This document shows positions 34,060 to 43,847 of a DNA stretch of 64,000 nt, piece after piece. The stretch's first letter is position 1; the number at the start of each line of letters is the position of its first letter. The stretch lies in the NCBI RefSeq assembly GCF_945957525.1, contig NZ_CAMFLA010000015.1:42470-106469 (forward strand), written 5' to 3'. Both the position numbers and the translations under genes were made by a program. The notes under the pieces are model-generated. The model was not told the DNA's origin and ran no database searches. It saw only the letters and a program-made list of their open reading frames with translations. This stretch comes from an uncultured Aquitalea sp. GTDB taxonomy: Bacteria > Pseudomonadota > Gammaproteobacteria > Burkholderiales > Chromobacteriaceae.

Positions 34060-35679
34060 ATGAACATCTCGCAACGGCTCATCCTGACCCTGACCATCGC
34101 CCTGCTTGCCCTTGTTGCCGTCGGCAGCTTCGGCCTGTGGGAGCAAAAACAGGCCAAGGAAAGATTTACCTATCTCAAGCTCAATACCTTCCCCAGTATC
34201 GCCACGCTGGATGACGCGCAGGATGGCTTGACCCAATCCCGCACAGGAACTTACCGGCATATTCTGGACGAAACCGACAATCAGAAAGCCGCTGACCAGA
34301 AAGCCATCGATGCCGCCGACAAGAAAATGGACGACGCGCTCTCCCACTACGAGAAGGATCTGATCTCCAGCGACGACGACAAAAAATTGCTGGATCAGGA
34401 TCGCGCCTTGCTGGCCAGCTACCGTGTGTCGCGCAACGCCATTCTGCAGTTGTCCAACGCGCACAAGACCAGCGAAGCTCAAGCCGCTATCCAGCAAGGT
34501 CAGATGCGCAGCCTCACCTCCTCGCTCAACAAGAAACTGCAGGAGCACGGCAAGTTCAACTACGACCTGGCCGAAGGCCTGTCGCGCGACAACGAAACCG
34601 CCTATAGCCAAGCTATGCTGTACTCCGTCTCATTGATGGGAGCCTGCCTTGTGGCCTGCGCCTTGATGGGGCTGACGCTATTCCGTCATATTCGCGGCAG
34701 CTTGAACACCATACGCACCGTGGTGCTGCAAGTGCGGGACACATTGGACTTCCGCCTACGCGCGCCCACTACGAGACGCGACGAGATAGGTGAAACCGCC
34801 GAAGCCTTCAATAGCTTGGTGCAACAACTGCAATCCAGCTTCCAGAGCATCCGCAGCAGCGTGGAAAGCGTGGATCAAGCCATTGAAAGCATGGCTGCCA
34901 ACACCAGCCAAATCGCCCGCAGCAGTGAAGTACAGAGCGAAGCTGCCGGCGCCATGGCCGCCGCCGTGGAAGAAATGACCGTCAGCATCAACCATGTCTC
35001 CGACCGCGCCCGCGAAGCCGCGGGCCAGACCAGCGAAGCCGGGCAAACCGCCACTCAGGGCGGGCTGGTGATTCTTGCCACCGTGGACGGTATTCGCTCG
35101 GTCTCCGACTCCATCCGCGACGCCGCCGGTCACATCACGCAACTGCAAACCGACAGCCACACCATCGCCACCGTCATGGGCATCATCAAGGACATCGCCG
35201 ACCAGACCAATCTGCTGGCGCTGAACGCCGCCATTGAAGCCGCACGCGCAGGAGAAATGGGGCGAGGCTTTGCCGTCGTGGCCGATGAGGTTCGCAAGTT
35301 GGCCGAAAGAACGGCCAAATCCACCGGAGAAATCTCCAGCATTGTCAGCAAGATGCAAGCCGGCACCCGCGAAGCGGTCACCAGCATGGAAGACGTGGTC
35401 AGCAAGGCCAATCTGGAAGCCGACAGTGCATCCGAAGCCAACGATGCCATCGGCCGCATTCAGAGCAATACCCGCCAAGCCATGGAACTGGTGCAGGACA
35501 TTTCCGGCAGCATCTCCGAACAGACCAGCACCAGCAATACCATTGCCCAGCGGGTAGAACAGATAGCCCAGATGGCGGAAGAGAATTCCAGCGCCGCCAG
35601 CAGCTCAGCCACCGCGGCGCGCGATCTGCATCAGCAAGCGCGCGCCATCCTGCAAACGGTATCCCTCTACAAAGTGTAA
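34060..35679 (+). CDS. Methyl-accepting chemotaxis protein, 4HB sensor
   Basis: 539 residues from [11 protein letters not shown], preceded by GAGGAA. The first membrane helix is about 8-30, and a periplasmic four-helix-bundle sensor with many Asp/Lys residues spans about 31-187. The second membrane helix is [17 protein letters not shown], followed by HAMP and the signalling hairpin, whose tip contains [20 protein letters not shown]. There is no C-terminal CheR-binding NWETF-type pentapeptide. Ligand unknown. Monocistronic. Confidence 0.93.
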   Translation: MNISQRLILTLTIALLALVAVGSFGLWEQKQAKERFTYLKLNTFPSIATLDDAQDGLTQSRTGTYRHILDETDNQKAADQKAIDAADKKMDDALSHYEKDLISSDDDKKLLDQDRALLASYRVSRNAILQLSNAHKTSEAQAAIQQGQMRSLTSSLNKKLQEHGKFNYDLAEGLSRDNETAYSQAMLYSVSLMGACLVACALMGLTLFRHIRGSLNTIRTVVLQVRDTLDFRLRAPTTRRDEIGETAEAFNSLVQQLQSSFQSIRSSVESVDQAIESMAANTSQIARSSEVQSEAAGAMAAAVEEMTVSINHVSDRAREAAGQTSEAGQTATQGGLVILATVDGIRSVSDSIRDAAGHITQLQTDSHTIATVMGIIKDIADQTNLLALNAAIEAARAGEMGRGFAVVADEVRKLAERTAKSTGEISSIVSKMQAGTREAVTSMEDVVSKANLEADSASEANDAIGRIQSNTRQAMELVQDISGSISEQTSTSNTIAQRVEQIAQMAEENSSAASSSATAARDLHQQARAILQTVSLYKV

Positions 35680-35705
35680 ACAATAAGTTGGCCGTAAAGC
35701 TTGCC

Positions 35706-35728
35706 AAGGCCGCCCCAAGGGCGGCCTT
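35706..35728 (+). terminator. Hairpin after the chemoreceptor gene
   Basis: Stem AAGGCCGCCC/GGGCGGCCTT with loop CAA, 27 nt beyond the stop. It lacks a T run, so its strength as an intrinsic terminator is uncertain. Confidence 0.5.
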
Positions 35729-35782
35729 CACATTACGGCCCTCTCTCTCGCGTTCTGATCAGACTCGGACGCCGCAAGCTGC

Positions 35783-36165
35783 TTAACTCGTCAACGTAGC
35801 CGCTTTCATCAAGCGACGAACCTTGTAACGACCAACCGCAATGCCTTCATGTGCGAGCATGGCAACCAATGTCCGGCTACCGGCTGCGCCGCGACTTTGG
35901 CCAAACAGGTGGCGAACCTTGGCACGAAGGGCCAATTGCTCAGGATCGATATCCCGTTGCTGCTTTCGTGCAGCGTAATACGCCGAGTGGCTGATACTCA
36001 GCGCATTGCAGGCCATCACAACAGAGAATTGCTCACTTAACTGGTCTACCAGCGCGGACGATTGATTTCGTCTGACATCAAGAGAGCGGTAGCTTTTTTT
36101 AAGATGGACTTTTCTTGCTCCAGCCGATGAACACGCGCCTCCAATTCAGGCACATTGCACTCGCG
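35783..36165 (-). mobile_element. IS3-family remnant (end of orfA, start of orfB)
   Basis: Read leftwards, the first part gives the C-terminus of an IS3 orfA (LEARVHRLEQEKSILKKATA, the leucine-zipper region, ending at a TAG near 36056). A 79-codon frame from 36019 gives the N-terminus of orfB (SHSAYYAARKQQ, then GSRTLVAMLAHEGIAVGR). The DDE core is missing. The remnant begins 1-3 nt beyond the hisI2 stop, so it marks the left edge of the zinc island. Confidence 0.82.
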
Positions 36166-36672
36166 TTACAAAATCGTGGGATTAGGCGCGTCACCGTAGA
36201 CCAGCTTGGGATCAAAGGTCTTTTCAGTTTCAGCATAGCCAATCCTGCCTGTTTTCAGCTCCACGGTTCGGTAGAAGCAGCTGCGATATCCGACGTGGCA
36301 GCTGGCTGGTGCAGCCTTCGGGCCGGTGGCCAGTACTACACGCAGCCACACTGCGTCCTGGTCGTCGTCAATGCGCATTTCAACGACGCGTTGCACCAAC
36401 CCGCTGGTGGCACCCTTGTACCACAGCATCTTGCGGCTACGGCTCCAGTAATGTGCTTCGCCGCTAGCAATGGTCTTTTTCAGCGCTTCACCGTTCATAT
36501 AGCCCAACATCAAAACCTCACCACTAACTGCGTCGGTGGTCACGCAAGCAATCAGGCCATCCTTATCAAATTTTGGTGCCAGATCTTGGCTCTCCTCGAC
36601 CTGTTCGATCGAGGTGCGGGTCTCGAAGCGGATCGAATTTCGGGCTTGTAATTCAGGATTTGGATTGGTCAT
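36166..36672 (-). CDS. Phosphoribosyl-AMP cyclohydrolase paralogue (HisI2)
   Basis: 168 residues carrying the HisI fold: LMLGYMNGEALKKTI, YWSRSRKMLWYKGATSG, and SCHVGYRSCFYR with C125 and C132 seven apart. The first zinc cysteine of canonical HisI, in a DCDxD motif, corresponds here to D103 in RIDDDQDAVWL, and the loop to C125 is about six residues longer. The family opens the AMP ring in histidine synthesis and is zinc-dependent. The altered site and its place at the end of a Zur-type operon suggest a form that works when zinc is scarce. Overlaps the dihydroorotase gene by 4 nt. Confidence 0.87.
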   Translation of the reverse strand: MTNPNPELQARNSIRFETRTSIEQVEESQDLAPKFDKDGLIACVTTDAVSGEVLMLGYMNGEALKKTIASGEAHYWSRSRKMLWYKGATSGLVQRVVEMRIDDDQDAVWLRVVLATGPKAAPASCHVGYRSCFYRTVELKTGRIGYAETEKTFDPKLVYGDAPNPTIL

Positions 36673-38075
36673 GGGAGGGCTCCTTGCTTGGCCGATGCAA
36701 TATCAGCGCTGGTTTCCAGAAAACGGATGGCCTGACCTTGCGGCACGCCTTGTAGCTGCTCGTCTCGCACCACTACCTGACCACGGATCACGGTGTGGAT
36801 GGGCCAGCCGGTAATGCGAACACCGTCATACGGCGTCCAGCCACTGCGGCTGGCGATCCAGTCATTGCTGATCGTACGCTGGGCAGCCATATCGACCAAG
36901 GTGAGGTCGGCATCGAAACCGGGCACTATGCGCCCCTTGCCTTCGATGCCGAAAATACGTGCCGGGCCTGTGCTAGTCAGATCAACCAGGCGCTGCAGGC
37001 TGAGCCGGCCGGCATTCACGTGATCAAGCATCAAGGGCACCAGTGTCTGCACGCCAGTCATACCGCTTGGCGATTGTGGATACGGCTTGGCTTTTTCTTC
37101 CAGGGTGTGCGGTGCGTGGTCGCTGCCTATTACGTCGACCACACCATCGCGGATCGCGTGCCACAGCGCATCCTGATGATGCTTTTCACGCAATGGCGGG
37201 TTCATCTGCGCCAAGCTGCCGAGACGCTCGTAGCAGTCGGGCGCATGCATACTCAGGTGGTGCGGCGTGGTCTCGACGGTAACGCGGTGCTTGTGCTGGG
37301 CCAGAAACCCCATTTCTTCAGCTGTGCTCACATGCAGCACATGCAGGCGTCGGCCAGCTTCGGCGGCAAGGCAAACAATGCGCTGCGTAGCAAGCAATGC
37401 GCTTTCAACATCGCGCCAGTGGTGATGTTCACGTACATCACCGCTGACCTCGACCAACTTTTTACGCTCACGCAGCCGGGCTTCGTCCTCGGCGTGCACC
37501 GCCATACGGCGGCGGCCGTGGCGCAGGATGCGGCGTAACACATCCTCCTCGTCGGCCAGCAGATCGCCGAAGGAGCTGCCCATGAACACTTTGATGCCTG
37601 CGCATCCTAGAAGGTTTTCCAATGCACCAAGCCGCTCGGCATTGACCGCCGAGCCACCGATATAGAAGGCGTAATCACACCATGATCGCCCATGTGCAGC
37701 ATCAAGCTTGGCTTGCAGGTCGGCTTCACACAACGTCAACGGCTGGGTATTGGGCATTTCGAATACGCCGGTTACGCCACCAAGCACCGCGCCACGCGTG
37801 CCGCTTTCCAGATCCTCCTTGTGCATGAGACCGGGTTCACGAAAATGCACCTGGCTGTCGATCACTCCTGGCAGCACATGCAGGCCACTGGCTTCTATCG
37901 TGGTTTTGGTGCTCCAGCTTCCGCGCAGATCGCCCAGCGCGACGATTCGACCATCAGCGCAGGCGACATCGATACGCTCGGCACCGTTCGGCGTGATGAC
38001 CATGCCGCCGAGCACCAACAGATCTGCGTGGCGAGCTTGCCTAGCCGCAATGAAAGCGTGGTTTTCAGAAGTCAT
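36669..38075 (-). CDS. Dihydroorotase-like amidohydrolase paralogue (PyrC2/PyrQ type)
   Basis: 468 residues of the cyclic amidohydrolase superfamily. The usual HxH after strand 1 reads DSQVHFREPG with Q75 in place of the first histidine. The bridging-lysine region GIKVFMGSS, the histidines of VHAEDE and HVLHVST, and the late GSDHAPH aspartate remain. Canonical dihydroorotase needs two zinc ions; this copy should bind them differently. It lies in a zinc-starvation operon, as do the PyrQ/PyrC paralogues of other proteobacteria. Whether it closes carbamoyl-aspartate or acts on another ureide is unproven. Confidence 0.85.
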   Translation of the reverse strand: MTSENHAFIAARQARHADLLVLGGMVITPNGAERIDVACADGRIVALGDLRGSWSTKTTIEASGLHVLPGVIDSQVHFREPGLMHKEDLESGTRGAVLGGVTGVFEMPNTQPLTLCEADLQAKLDAAHGRSWCDYAFYIGGSAVNAERLGALENLLGCAGIKVFMGSSFGDLLADEEDVLRRILRHGRRRMAVHAEDEARLRERKKLVEVSGDVREHHHWRDVESALLATQRIVCLAAEAGRRLHVLHVSTAEEMGFLAQHKHRVTVETTPHHLSMHAPDCYERLGSLAQMNPPLREKHHQDALWHAIRDGVVDVIGSDHAPHTLEEKAKPYPQSPSGMTGVQTLVPLMLDHVNAGRLSLQRLVDLTSTGPARIFGIEGKGRIVPGFDADLTLVDMAAQRTISNDWIASRSGWTPYDGVRITGWPIHTVIRGQVVVRDEQLQGVPQGQAIRFLETSADIASAKQGALP

Positions 38076-38280
38076 GACGACCCTCTTTGAACCAGGTTAT
38101 GGCGTTTAGCCGCTGCGCTTCGCCATACAGTTCGACGAACCTAGCGGTCATAGGATCGCTGCCGGTGTTCAGTGCCGCGATGCGCGCCTCAAGATATGGC
38201 ATGGTGAGCGGCTGACGACAAATGACTGTGATGCAGTGTCGCCATTCTTCATACGTTTGAGGAATGTGAGCATGATTCAT
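38065..38280 (-). CDS. 71-residue protein of the zinc-starvation operon
   Basis: Small soluble protein starting [16 protein letters not shown], with two cysteines and two early histidines (MNHAH, then WRHCITVIC) that could bind metal. It overlaps the thrS2 stop by 4 nt and the pyrC2 start by 11 nt, so translation is tightly coupled and the frame is very likely real. No family recognised. Confidence 0.7.
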   Translation of the reverse strand: MNHAHIPQTYEEWRHCITVICRQPLTMPYLEARIAALNTGSDPMTARFVELYGEAQRLNAITWFKEGRHDF

Positions 38281-40292
38281 GGTTCATTCCTGTCTAATGC
38301 GTTGAAATGGACGCCAAGTCGGGCGCACAGTGCTTGCAGCACGGCCTGTCGTGCTGCGAAATCAGGCGCCTTGGCGACGCCCTTTAAGTAAGCTACCGCC
38401 TGTGCCAGCGGCAGTACGCCCAGATCCTCGCCATCACGGCTGCGGATGGCTATGGCGCCAGCATCACGCTCCTTGTCGCCGGCGACCAGCAGGAAGGGGA
38501 CGCGCTGCAACGTTTGCTCACGGATCTTGTAGCCGATCTTTTCGTTGCGCACGTCGGTCTCGGCACGTAGCCCGGCACCACACAAGAGTTTCGCCACGTC
38601 ATGCGCATAGCTGGCGTGATCTTTGCTAATAGCCAGCACCACAACTTGCACCGGCGCGAGCCAAGCCGGTAATTTGCCGGCGTGATGCTCGATCAGAATG
38701 CCGATGAAGCGCTCCAGCGAGCCGAACAGTGCACGATGCAGCATGACTGGGCGCTTGCGCTGACCGTCCTCGTCGACGTAATCGATGCCGAAGCGCTCGG
38801 GCAGATTCATGTCCACTTGCAGCGTGCCGCATTGCCAGTCGCGGCCGATAGCATCGCGCAGCACGAATTCGAGCTTGGGACCGTAGAACGCACCTTCTCC
38901 GGGGCTGATCCGGTAATCCAGGCTCATGCGTTGCAGTGCCTGGACCAACGCGCCTTCGAGCAGATCCCAAGTGGCGTCGGTGCCCATACGGTTGTCGGGG
39001 CGGGTGGAAAGCTTGATGCGCACGTCGTCGAAACCGAACTGGCGATAGATGTCGAGCACCAGCGCCACCACATCGCGGCATTCGGCGTCCATCTGCTGCG
39101 GTGTACAGTAGATGTGCGCATCATCCTGTGTGAAATGGCGCACGCGCAACAGACCATGCAGTGCCCCCGAGGGCTCGTAGCGATGTACCTTGCCGAACTC
39201 GCCCATACGGATTGGCAGATCGCGGTAACTCTTTATGCCATGTCGGTACAGCAGCACGCTGCCGGGACAGTTCATCGGTTTGATCGCCAGCGCCCGGCCA
39301 TCCTCGGTTTTGGTGGTGAACATGTGATCGCGATAGCTCTGCCAGTGACCGGAGATTTCCCACAGGCTGCGATCCATTACATCGGGTGAATTCACTTCCA
39401 CGTAGCCGGCTTGATCCTGGCGACGACGCATATAGGCGATTAGCTGCTGGAAAACCACCCAGCCGCGCGTATGCCAAAACACCGCACCAGGAGCATCTTC
39501 CTGGAAGTGGAACAGATCTAGCTCGCGACCCAGCTTGCGGTGGTCGCGCTTTTCGGCCTCCTCAATACCCTTGGTGTAGGCGTCGAGCTGCTTCTTGTCT
39601 GCCCAGGCCGTGCCATAGATACGCTGCAGCTGCTCGTTCTTCGCGTCACCGCGCCAATATGCGCCGGAAAGCTTGGTGAGTTTGAAGTGCTTGAGAAAGC
39701 GCGTGTTGGGCACGTGCGGGCCATGGCACATGTCCACGTACTCTTCGTGGAAATACAAGCCCATCTGCACTTCATCGGGCATGTCGTGTATCAGGCGCAA
39801 CTTGTAGTCCTCACCACGCGCACTGAACGTGCGAATCACCTCGTAACGCGGTAAAAAGCGCTTGATGACGCCGTAGTCTTTCGCGATCAGCTCACGCATG
39901 CGTGCCTCGATTGCGGACAGATCATCGGGAGTGAAGGGGCGCTCGCAGGCGATGTCGTAGTAGAAACCTTCCTCGGTCACCGAACCGATCACCATCTTCG
40001 CGCTCGGGTATAGTTGCTTGACGGCATGGCCAACCAGGTGAGCACAGGAGTGACGGATGGTCGCCAGCCCCTCGTCGTCCTTCGGGGTGATGATCTGTAC
40101 CGTCGCATCCCGGTCGATCAGATCGCAGGCGTCCACCAACTGGCCGTCAACCTTGCCGGCCAAAGTGTTTTTCGCCAGCTCGGCTCCGATAGCTGCAGCC
40201 ACCTCTGCTACGGTGACCGGTTCGTTGAAGTTGCGCTGTGATCCGTCGGGCAGTGTGATGGTGAGCTTCTGAGCTGAAGCAATGGAGGCCAT
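38277..40292 (-). CDS. Threonyl-tRNA synthetase, second (zinc-island) copy
   Basis: 671 residues, with TGS domain, editing domain (HSCAH near 81 and CHGPH near 188), class II core and anticodon domain. The three zinc ligands of E. coli ThrRS are recognisable here as the cysteine of KPMNCPGS, the histidine of QDDAHIYC and the histidine of [11 protein letters not shown]. The usual histidine after NCPG is Ser. The enzyme charges tRNA-Thr. A second ThrRS beside zur, folE2 and a COG0523 gene is a known zinc-starvation arrangement; a tighter-binding active site is one explanation. A housekeeping thrS is presumed elsewhere. Confidence 0.92.
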   Translation of the reverse strand: MASIASAQKLTITLPDGSQRNFNEPVTVAEVAAAIGAELAKNTLAGKVDGQLVDACDLIDRDATVQIITPKDDEGLATIRHSCAHLVGHAVKQLYPSAKMVIGSVTEEGFYYDIACERPFTPDDLSAIEARMRELIAKDYGVIKRFLPRYEVIRTFSARGEDYKLRLIHDMPDEVQMGLYFHEEYVDMCHGPHVPNTRFLKHFKLTKLSGAYWRGDAKNEQLQRIYGTAWADKKQLDAYTKGIEEAEKRDHRKLGRELDLFHFQEDAPGAVFWHTRGWVVFQQLIAYMRRRQDQAGYVEVNSPDVMDRSLWEISGHWQSYRDHMFTTKTEDGRALAIKPMNCPGSVLLYRHGIKSYRDLPIRMGEFGKVHRYEPSGALHGLLRVRHFTQDDAHIYCTPQQMDAECRDVVALVLDIYRQFGFDDVRIKLSTRPDNRMGTDATWDLLEGALVQALQRMSLDYRISPGEGAFYGPKLEFVLRDAIGRDWQCGTLQVDMNLPERFGIDYVDEDGQRKRPVMLHRALFGSLERFIGILIEHHAGKLPAWLAPVQVVVLAISKDHASYAHDVAKLLCGAGLRAETDVRNEKIGYKIREQTLQRVPFLLVAGDKERDAGAIAIRSRDGEDLGVLPLAQAVAYLKGVAKAPDFAARQAVLQALCARLGVHFNALDRNEP

Positions 40293-40778
40293 TTATTGCA
40301 CCTTTGGCTGGAACGGCAATGACGACTGGTGCAGTACGATCCTAACTCTGCCGTCATCGCAAATTTTGAAGACAAAACTCTTGTTGACGAAAATATGGCT
40401 ATCGTCATCGCTGACGAGGTAGACATTGCACTGCGCGATGGCGAGATCGCCATGAAGTACATAGTCGAGCTTGTTGAACCAGACTCTCACCCAAGGCTTG
40501 AGCTTGAAACCCTTGTCGTTCGGAAAGTCGGGGTTGCCTCCAATGAAATACGCCAGCGCACCCTCCTTGGTCGGGCGATAGGTATGCGGACCGAACGCCA
40601 GAGTGGGCTTGAAGAGCACCTTGCCCTTGTCGTAGTCGTAGTTGTCGCTGAGTATCTGCGTTACAGCAGCCACCACATCGCCGCCTTCGGAATGGATCCT
40701 CCCAATCCGGACGACGTTGTCGCACCACAGTTGAAGTGACTCGACCACCAACTGGTCGGTGAAAGCTCTTCTGGTCAT
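40293..40778 (-). CDS. NTF2-like protein of unknown function in the zinc operon
   Basis: 161 residues from MTRRAFTDQLVVESLQLW, with an AGAGAAGA site. The sequence shows a SnoaL/NTF2-like pattern: helices first, then strands with PWVRVWFNKLDYVLHGDLAI and HIFVNKSFVFKICDDG. The open frame continues upstream to 41270, but that part looks unlike protein (a His/Gly-rich stretch), so I start here. Stop is adjacent to the thrS2 start. Enzymatic role unknown. Confidence 0.7.
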   Translation of the reverse strand: MTRRAFTDQLVVESLQLWCDNVVRIGRIHSEGGDVVAAVTQILSDNYDYDKGKVLFKPTLAFGPHTYRPTKEGALAYFIGGNPDFPNDKGFKLKPWVRVWFNKLDYVLHGDLAIAQCNVYLVSDDDSHIFVNKSFVFKICDDGRVRIVLHQSSLPFQPKVQ

Positions 40779-41270
40779 ATTCTTCTCTTGCCACTGCGCC
40801 AAAATAAGTTTGTGGCAAATGTTCGCGCGGGTTTCTACTACGAATCCTAAGTGGGCGCTCCGCTTGTGCTTGTCGTCACCACGTAAGTCCCTCGCTGGTG
40901 CCGAATACGCTGAAGCCTGCCAAGCAGCAGGCACACCTTGTCCAGGACGACCGCCACCACCAGAGGTGGCAGGCACCACTACAGCATGGCGCTGATGATG
41001 ATGCCGGCATCCGCCTCTACGATCTATGGCATGTACAGCTGCAGGTACAGTGGATAGAGCAACATCTGCAGCACAAAGTTGTGGCAGCCGCGCGACGCCA
41101 AGGAAACGCAAGTTTCTGGCGGTTTGCAACAGCGCGCCAAAGCGTGCGCCCAACCAGTAGGCGCCGCGTTGGTCGAGCACCAGCTCACCGAATTTGCTGA
41201 TCATGACTAATGCATCGGCCTGCTCGGTTTGCAGCCTGACAGGGATAAGGTCGGCCGATTCTCTGCTCAT
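40779..41270 (-). pseudogene. Decayed gene between folE2 and the NTF2-like gene
   Basis: An ATG at 41270 overlaps the folE2 stop in ATGA, as for a coupled gene, and its first 60 codons look natural (MISKFGELVLDQRGAYWLGA). Protein character then moves to a different frame with a membrane-like LYPLYLQLYMP, an in-frame stop, then AGIIISAML and LPPLVVAVVLDKVCLLLG. This indicates a frameshifted, stop-containing remnant of a membrane protein. The family is not recognised. The single frame that stays open throughout is probably chance. Confidence 0.4.
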
Positions 41271-42181
41271 GCGCCCACCCTTTGCGCAGCCGGCAAGGCC
41301 CAGGCCACCGCATCATGCGGATGCAGGCTTTCCAGATGCCGCACGTAAATGACGGGCTCAACATAATCACGCAGCGCCGCCTCAATATGACGGGCCGCAT
41401 CTTCGACAAACATCAGATTTTGGCCATTGAGTGCAGCGAATGCCTGTTCGTCGGCACGCTTGACTGCCGTTTGCACCGGCGTGCCCACGGCGTACTCGAT
41501 ACGGTCGACCAGTTCGAGCAGACAAAACGTTGGCGCGTCTCGAGCCAAATCAACGGCAACTTGCGCTTCGCTGCGCTGGCTGTGCGGCGTCGCGAGCGTG
41601 GCGTTGCTGCGCAGCCAACCAGCCACGCGCGCTGGATCAACGCGGCGCAGGCCAGCGAAGTCCTGCATAAACGCTTGTTCGATGATCTGCCGCGAAAGTG
41701 CGGCCGAGCAAGGGCAGGTCGATGAATAAGTTACAGTCAGTCGCAAGCGACAGCGGAAAGTGCCGTCGATAAGCGTGGCGTCCAGCTGCACCGGGTAGGA
41801 TTTCCAGCCTGACAAACCCTGCGTGACCAGTGCCGGCCGTTGCACCAGAAGATCGAAGCCAATTAGCAGCCGCGCGTTGCGCGTTTCACAGTCGCGGTGG
41901 CTATCGACCATGCCCTGCAATACCCGCAAAAGCCCAGCCGGAGACAGTGCCGCATCATCTCCCAGCGTTTCGAGCAGACGGTACAGCCGGGACATGTGGA
42001 TGCCCTTCACATGCGGTGCCGGCAGATCGACCTGTGCGTCGACTCTAGCATGCAGCTCGCGCCGATATCCGCCCTCGGCCACGGTGACCGGCAGGTCGAT
42101 ACCCTGCATGCCAACCCATGCCAAGGCGCTCAGCCTAGGTGCAATGTCAGTCAGTGAAATGTCTGGAAGTACTGCGCTCAT
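41267..42181 (-). CDS. folE2: GTP cyclohydrolase IB (FolE2), zinc-independent
   Basis: 304 residues from [10 protein letters not shown]. The family hallmarks are present: [17 protein letters not shown] with the metal-binding cysteine, and [14 protein letters not shown]. FolE2 makes dihydroneopterin triphosphate for folate and can use Mn or Fe, replacing zinc-dependent FolE under zinc limitation. This makes it the clearest functional marker of the island. Confidence 0.94.
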   Translation of the reverse strand: MSAVLPDISLTDIAPRLSALAWVGMQGIDLPVTVAEGGYRRELHARVDAQVDLPAPHVKGIHMSRLYRLLETLGDDAALSPAGLLRVLQGMVDSHRDCETRNARLLIGFDLLVQRPALVTQGLSGWKSYPVQLDATLIDGTFRCRLRLTVTYSSTCPCSAALSRQIIEQAFMQDFAGLRRVDPARVAGWLRSNATLATPHSQRSEAQVAVDLARDAPTFCLLELVDRIEYAVGTPVQTAVKRADEQAFAALNGQNLMFVEDAARHIEAALRDYVEPVIYVRHLESLHPHDAVAWALPAAQRVGA

Positions 42182-42389
42182 GTTTGAAATCCATTTTGAT
42201 TGGCAAAATTGCTCCGCTACCACCCGAATTCAACACCGCGGCACTAAGGCACAAAATGCCTGTCCAGCCAGAGATGCAAAGCCACAGTAAGAAGGAGACA
42301 ATCCATTGGATATGTGATTGCAGCCATTTCCTATCAATGGGTTTGGGCATATACCCGATGAAAATTCGCCTAGCGAGGCAACAGAGCAT
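42147..42389 (-). CDS. Possible small membrane protein upstream of folE2
   Basis: An 80-codon frame in the 333-nt gap between the COG0523 gene and folE2, overlapping the folE2 start by 35 nt. It contains a convincing membrane helix ([19 protein letters not shown]) but no good ribosome site. It could be a real coupled gene or chance. Apart from this I see nothing else in the gap. Confidence 0.22.
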   Translation of the reverse strand: MLCCLARRIFIGYMPKPIDRKWLQSHIQWIVSFLLWLCISGWTGILCLSAAVLNSGGSGAILPIKMDFKHERSTSRHFTD

Positions 42390-42514
42390 TTGACTTTGGC
42401 CTTTCCCCGTGTCTCTGTACTTCAGTTGGTGCCAGGTGTTACTGCTAGATCTGACCAGTCGCGAAAATCATTGAAATGCGCCTTGGGTGACTCAGCTTGG
42501 GGAGCTCGGTCAAA

Positions 42515-43720
42515 TCAGTGCAAGTCAGGAAACGGGTTGCACCATGTTGTCCAGTCCGCAGGGCCTTGGGCCATTTCCTCGTCGGTTAGCAAACAGGCAT
42601 CAAAGCGGCTGCGTAACTCTGCCTCGTCCATACCCATGCCGATCAGTACCAGTTCCTGGCGGGCATCGCCGACCTGCTCATCCCATTCCTCGTAAATCCG
42701 TGCAATGGTTTCTGCATCGTCAGGCCATTTTTCTTTCGGCACCGACACCCACCAATAGCCAGCAGGCTCGAATCTTGCAACCGGACCCGCCTGTGACCAG
42801 GCGATAGCCAGCGCCGAATGGCTAGCCAGCCAGAGATAGCCTTTCGAGCGAATCACTCCCGGCCACTCGTTATCGCTCCACTGCTTGAACCGGTCCGGAT
42901 GGAAAGGACGGCGGGCCCGGTAAACAAAGCTGCCGATTCCGAACGCTTCAGTTTCCGGTACATGTTCACCGCGCATTTCCTGCAGCCAGCCCGGGGACTG
43001 GGATGCCTGTTCAAAGTCGAACAGGCCTGTTCCCAGCACCCGATCTAGAGGAACGTGCCCGAAAGTGGCAATCTCGATGCGTGCCCGCGGATTGAGGCTG
43101 TGCAAGATGCCCATCAGGCAGTCACGCTCGGTTGCGGTGACTAGGTCCAGCTTGTTGAGCACGATGACATCGCAAAACTCGACCTGTTCAATGAGCAAAT
43201 CTACAACCGTACGCTCGTCTGCCTCGCCCAGTGACTCGCCACGCTCTTTCAGGCTGTCTTTCGAGCTGTAGTCGCGCAGAAAATTGAAGGCATCAACCAC
43301 GGTGACCATGGTGTCAAGCTGGGCGGCATGGTTGAGGCTGCGGCCATCTTCACCCGCGAAGGTGAAGGTTTCAGCTACCGGCAGCGGCTCGGAAATGCCT
43401 GTCGACTCAATCACCAGATAGTCGAACCGCTCCTCTTTGGCCAAGCGTTCGACCTCAATCAGCAGGTCTTCCCGTAAGGTACAGCAGATGCAACCATTGC
43501 TCATTTCGACGAGTTTCTCCTCGGTCCGCGACAGCTGTGCACCGCCGTCTCGTATAAGGCTGGCGTCGATATTCACCTCGGACATATCGTTGACGATGAC
43601 CGCGACCCGTCTCCCATCTCGGTTATTGAGGATGTGATTGAGCAGCGTGGTCTTGCCTGCACCAAGAAACCCGGACAGTACGGTGACCGGCAAGCGGTTA
43701 GTATTAGTAGTGGCATACAT
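42515..43720 (-). CDS. zigA: COG0523 GTPase, ZigA/ZagA-type zinc metallochaperone
   Basis: 401 residues. The Walker A is GFLGAGKTT (17-25), the COG0523 metal motif NGCICC is at 75-80, there is an ESTGISEP switch and the base motif NKLDL. A C-terminal CobW domain ends with [14 protein letters not shown]. Members near Zur deliver zinc to client enzymes under starvation. It starts 128 nt from the divergent zur-like gene, with two palindromic repeats between them, and heads the leftward operon. Confidence 0.9.
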   Translation of the reverse strand: MYATTNTNRLPVTVLSGFLGAGKTTLLNHILNNRDGRRVAVIVNDMSEVNIDASLIRDGGAQLSRTEEKLVEMSNGCICCTLREDLLIEVERLAKEERFDYLVIESTGISEPLPVAETFTFAGEDGRSLNHAAQLDTMVTVVDAFNFLRDYSSKDSLKERGESLGEADERTVVDLLIEQVEFCDVIVLNKLDLVTATERDCLMGILHSLNPRARIEIATFGHVPLDRVLGTGLFDFEQASQSPGWLQEMRGEHVPETEAFGIGSFVYRARRPFHPDRFKQWSDNEWPGVIRSKGYLWLASHSALAIAWSQAGPVARFEPAGYWWVSVPKEKWPDDAETIARIYEEWDEQVGDARQELVLIGMGMDEAELRSRFDACLLTDEEMAQGPADWTTWCNPFPDLH

Positions 43721-43737
43721 GTAGTTTCACCCATATT

Positions 43738-43782
43738 GCTATTGTATTCGCATTAGCTTTTTGAGATTGTATTCGCAATAAG
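43738..43782. promoter_or_regulatory. Twin putative Zur boxes between zigA and zur
   Basis: Two 20-bp sites, 25 bp apart start to start, share ATTGTATTCGCA. Box 1 (43738-43757) is GCTATTG-N6-CATTAGC, an inverted repeat with one mismatch. Box 2 (43763-43782) keeps the inner ATTG-N6-CAAT. They lie in the divergent promoter, 18 and 43 nt from the zigA start. Zur control is inferred from gene context. Confidence 0.6.
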
Positions 43783-43847
43783 AAGCCGGCACAATCCCAC
43801 AGGCGATACCGCCAACGATGCCCGACGGGCGAGAGTGCTGAACATAT

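Noticed and set aside
40293..41270. A single 325-residue protein from 41270
   Set aside because: The middle is a His/Gly-rich non-protein-like stretch, while a better coding signal lies in another frame. I annotate only the last 161 residues.
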